Positions 63,521 to 64,000 of a stretch of DNA of 64,000 bases are shown in pieces. Every line of letters starts with the position of its first letter. Positions within the stretch are counted from its first letter, which is position 1. Source of the stretch: Polynucleobacter sp. Tro8-14-1 (GTDB taxonomy: Bacteria; Pseudomonadota; Gammaproteobacteria; Burkholderiales; Burkholderiaceae). The position numbers and the translations under genes are program-made. Below the pieces are notes generated by a model. The model was not told the origin of the DNA. It saw only the letters and a list, made by a program, of their open reading frames with translations, and did no database searches. The stretch is from the NCBI RefSeq assembly GCF_018881655.1, contig NZ_JACVPX010000004.1:169020-233019 (forward strand), written 5' to 3'.

Positions 63521-64000
63521 GAGGCTGTGTAAAAACCCCCAATAATCCCCCTGTTTTTGTAAACACCTAAGCACCCTCAAACGTTAATTAAGTATCACTA
63601 ATTAACGGGTGTTCATGAAGATGAAACGATTCATTACTGGCCAAGATCGAACCCAAAGTACGCTGTTACCAGAGTTACTTGATGAGTACATCACCGAAGA
63701 AAATCCCGTGCGCGTCATTGATCTGTTTGTCGATCAATTAGATTTAAAGAGTTTGGGTTTTGAAGGAGTAGTTCCTGCTGATACTGGTAGGCCGTCCTAT
63801 CATCCTGCAGTGCTGTTGAAATTGTATGTCTATGGATACCTTAACCGTATTGCATCGACTCGTCGCCTTGAAACTGAAGCGCTACGTAATGTTGAACTCA
63901 TGTGGCTCATTACCCGCTTAGCTCCTGACTTTAAAACCATTGCGAACTTCCGTAAAGAAAACGGCAAAGCCATCCGTAAAGTCTGCGCCCAGTTTATTGA
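63521..64000 (+). mobile_element. IS1182-family insertion sequence, left part only
   Basis: The transposase gene starts at 63615 and runs off the window. The likely left end is near 63521, where GAGGCTGTGTAAAAACCCCC resembles the terminal sequence of many elements of this kind. The exact end cannot be fixed without the right-hand inverted repeat. The 94-bp leader before the gene is normal for such an element. It lies just after the terminator of the autotransporter gene. Confidence 0.75.
63615..64000 (+). CDS. IS1182-family transposase (N-terminal part, continues beyond window)
   Basis: The translation starts MKMKRFITGQDRTQSTLLPE, then ENPVRVIDLFVDQLDL, SYHPAVLLKLYVYGYLNRI, RRLETEALRNVELMWLITRL and PDFKTIANFRKEN. 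This is the DUF772/IS5-like N-terminal domain typical of IS1182 transposases. Only the first 128 or so residues are inside the window, so the DDE catalytic core is not visible and intactness is unknown. The frame is open to the window end. Confidence 0.92.
   Translation, partial: MKMKRFITGQDRTQSTLLPELLDEYITEENPVRVIDLFVDQLDLKSLGFEGVVPADTGRPSYHPAVLLKLYVYGYLNRIASTRRLETEALRNVELMWLITRLAPDFKTIANFRKENGKAIRKVCAQFI

Noticed and set aside
63521..64000. Exact boundaries of the IS1182 element and a target duplication
   Set aside because: The right end is outside the window, so neither inverted repeats nor a duplicated target can be verified.

Overview
The window is a gene-dense bacterial chromosome segment, most consistent with a Polynucleobacter-like member of the Burkholderiaceae (Betaproteobacteria). 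This placement is an inference. It rests on three Bug/TctC solute-binding proteins without adjacent permease genes, the order scpB-rluB-rimP-nusA-infB-rbfA-truB-typA, an intracellular PHA depolymerase, fabI beside yejABEF, and moderate GC content.

Layout. 1-6.7 kb: a catabolic cluster bracketed by two Bug binding proteins (enolase-superfamily enzyme, 3-hydroxyacyl-CoA dehydrogenase family enzyme, SMP-30 lactonase, GntR/UTRA regulator, Ldh-type oxidoreductase). 6.7-11.2 kb: pirin, a membrane-anchored TAXI-type binding protein, PsiE, and a flavocytochrome c sulfide dehydrogenase pair. 11.3-16.7 kb: an envelope group with an ArnT-like glycosyltransferase, a sialidase-like BNR protein and a membrane protein in overlapping frames, then a DUF3300 lipoprotein and a small Rap1a-like secreted protein. 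16.7-23.1 kb (minus): fabI, chrA, a MaoC/HTD2-like hydratase, an MmgE/PrpD protein, a CitE-like CoA-ester lyase and a third Bug protein, tightly packed. The last four look like a C5-dicarboxylate CoA route.

23.1-28.7 kb: yejABEF peptide importer. 28.9-30.5 kb: an NlpC/P60 protein that lacks its catalytic cysteine, and a patatin-like lipoprotein. 30.7-43.8 kb: the information-processing core (scpB, rluB, rimP-nusA-infB-rbfA-truB, typA, tex), with a structured, terminator-ending leader before rimP. 43.8-50.8 kb (minus): a three-gene transglutaminase / circularly permuted ATP-grasp plus alpha-E / DUF2126 system, predicted to make or modify peptides. 50.9-56.8 kb: GST, cupin, PHA depolymerase, a methylmalonyl-CoA decarboxylase-like enzyme, a pseudouridine synthase, and a decayed GGDEF gene. 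56.9-59.3 kb: an FMN-dependent glutamate-synthase-like protein divergent from two small genes, with an FNR/ANR-like box between them. 59.4-64 kb: dusA, tRNA-His followed by a decayed copy of its own 3' part, a small orphan gene, an autotransporter, and the start of an IS1182-family element running off the window.

The strongest leads are the peptide-modification cluster, the candidate C5-CoA pathway, the catalytic-Cys-less NlpC/P60 protein, the rimP leader, the two FNR-like boxes, and the tRNA-His 3' duplication that marks a likely integration scar. No CRISPR array, rRNA or prophage was seen.
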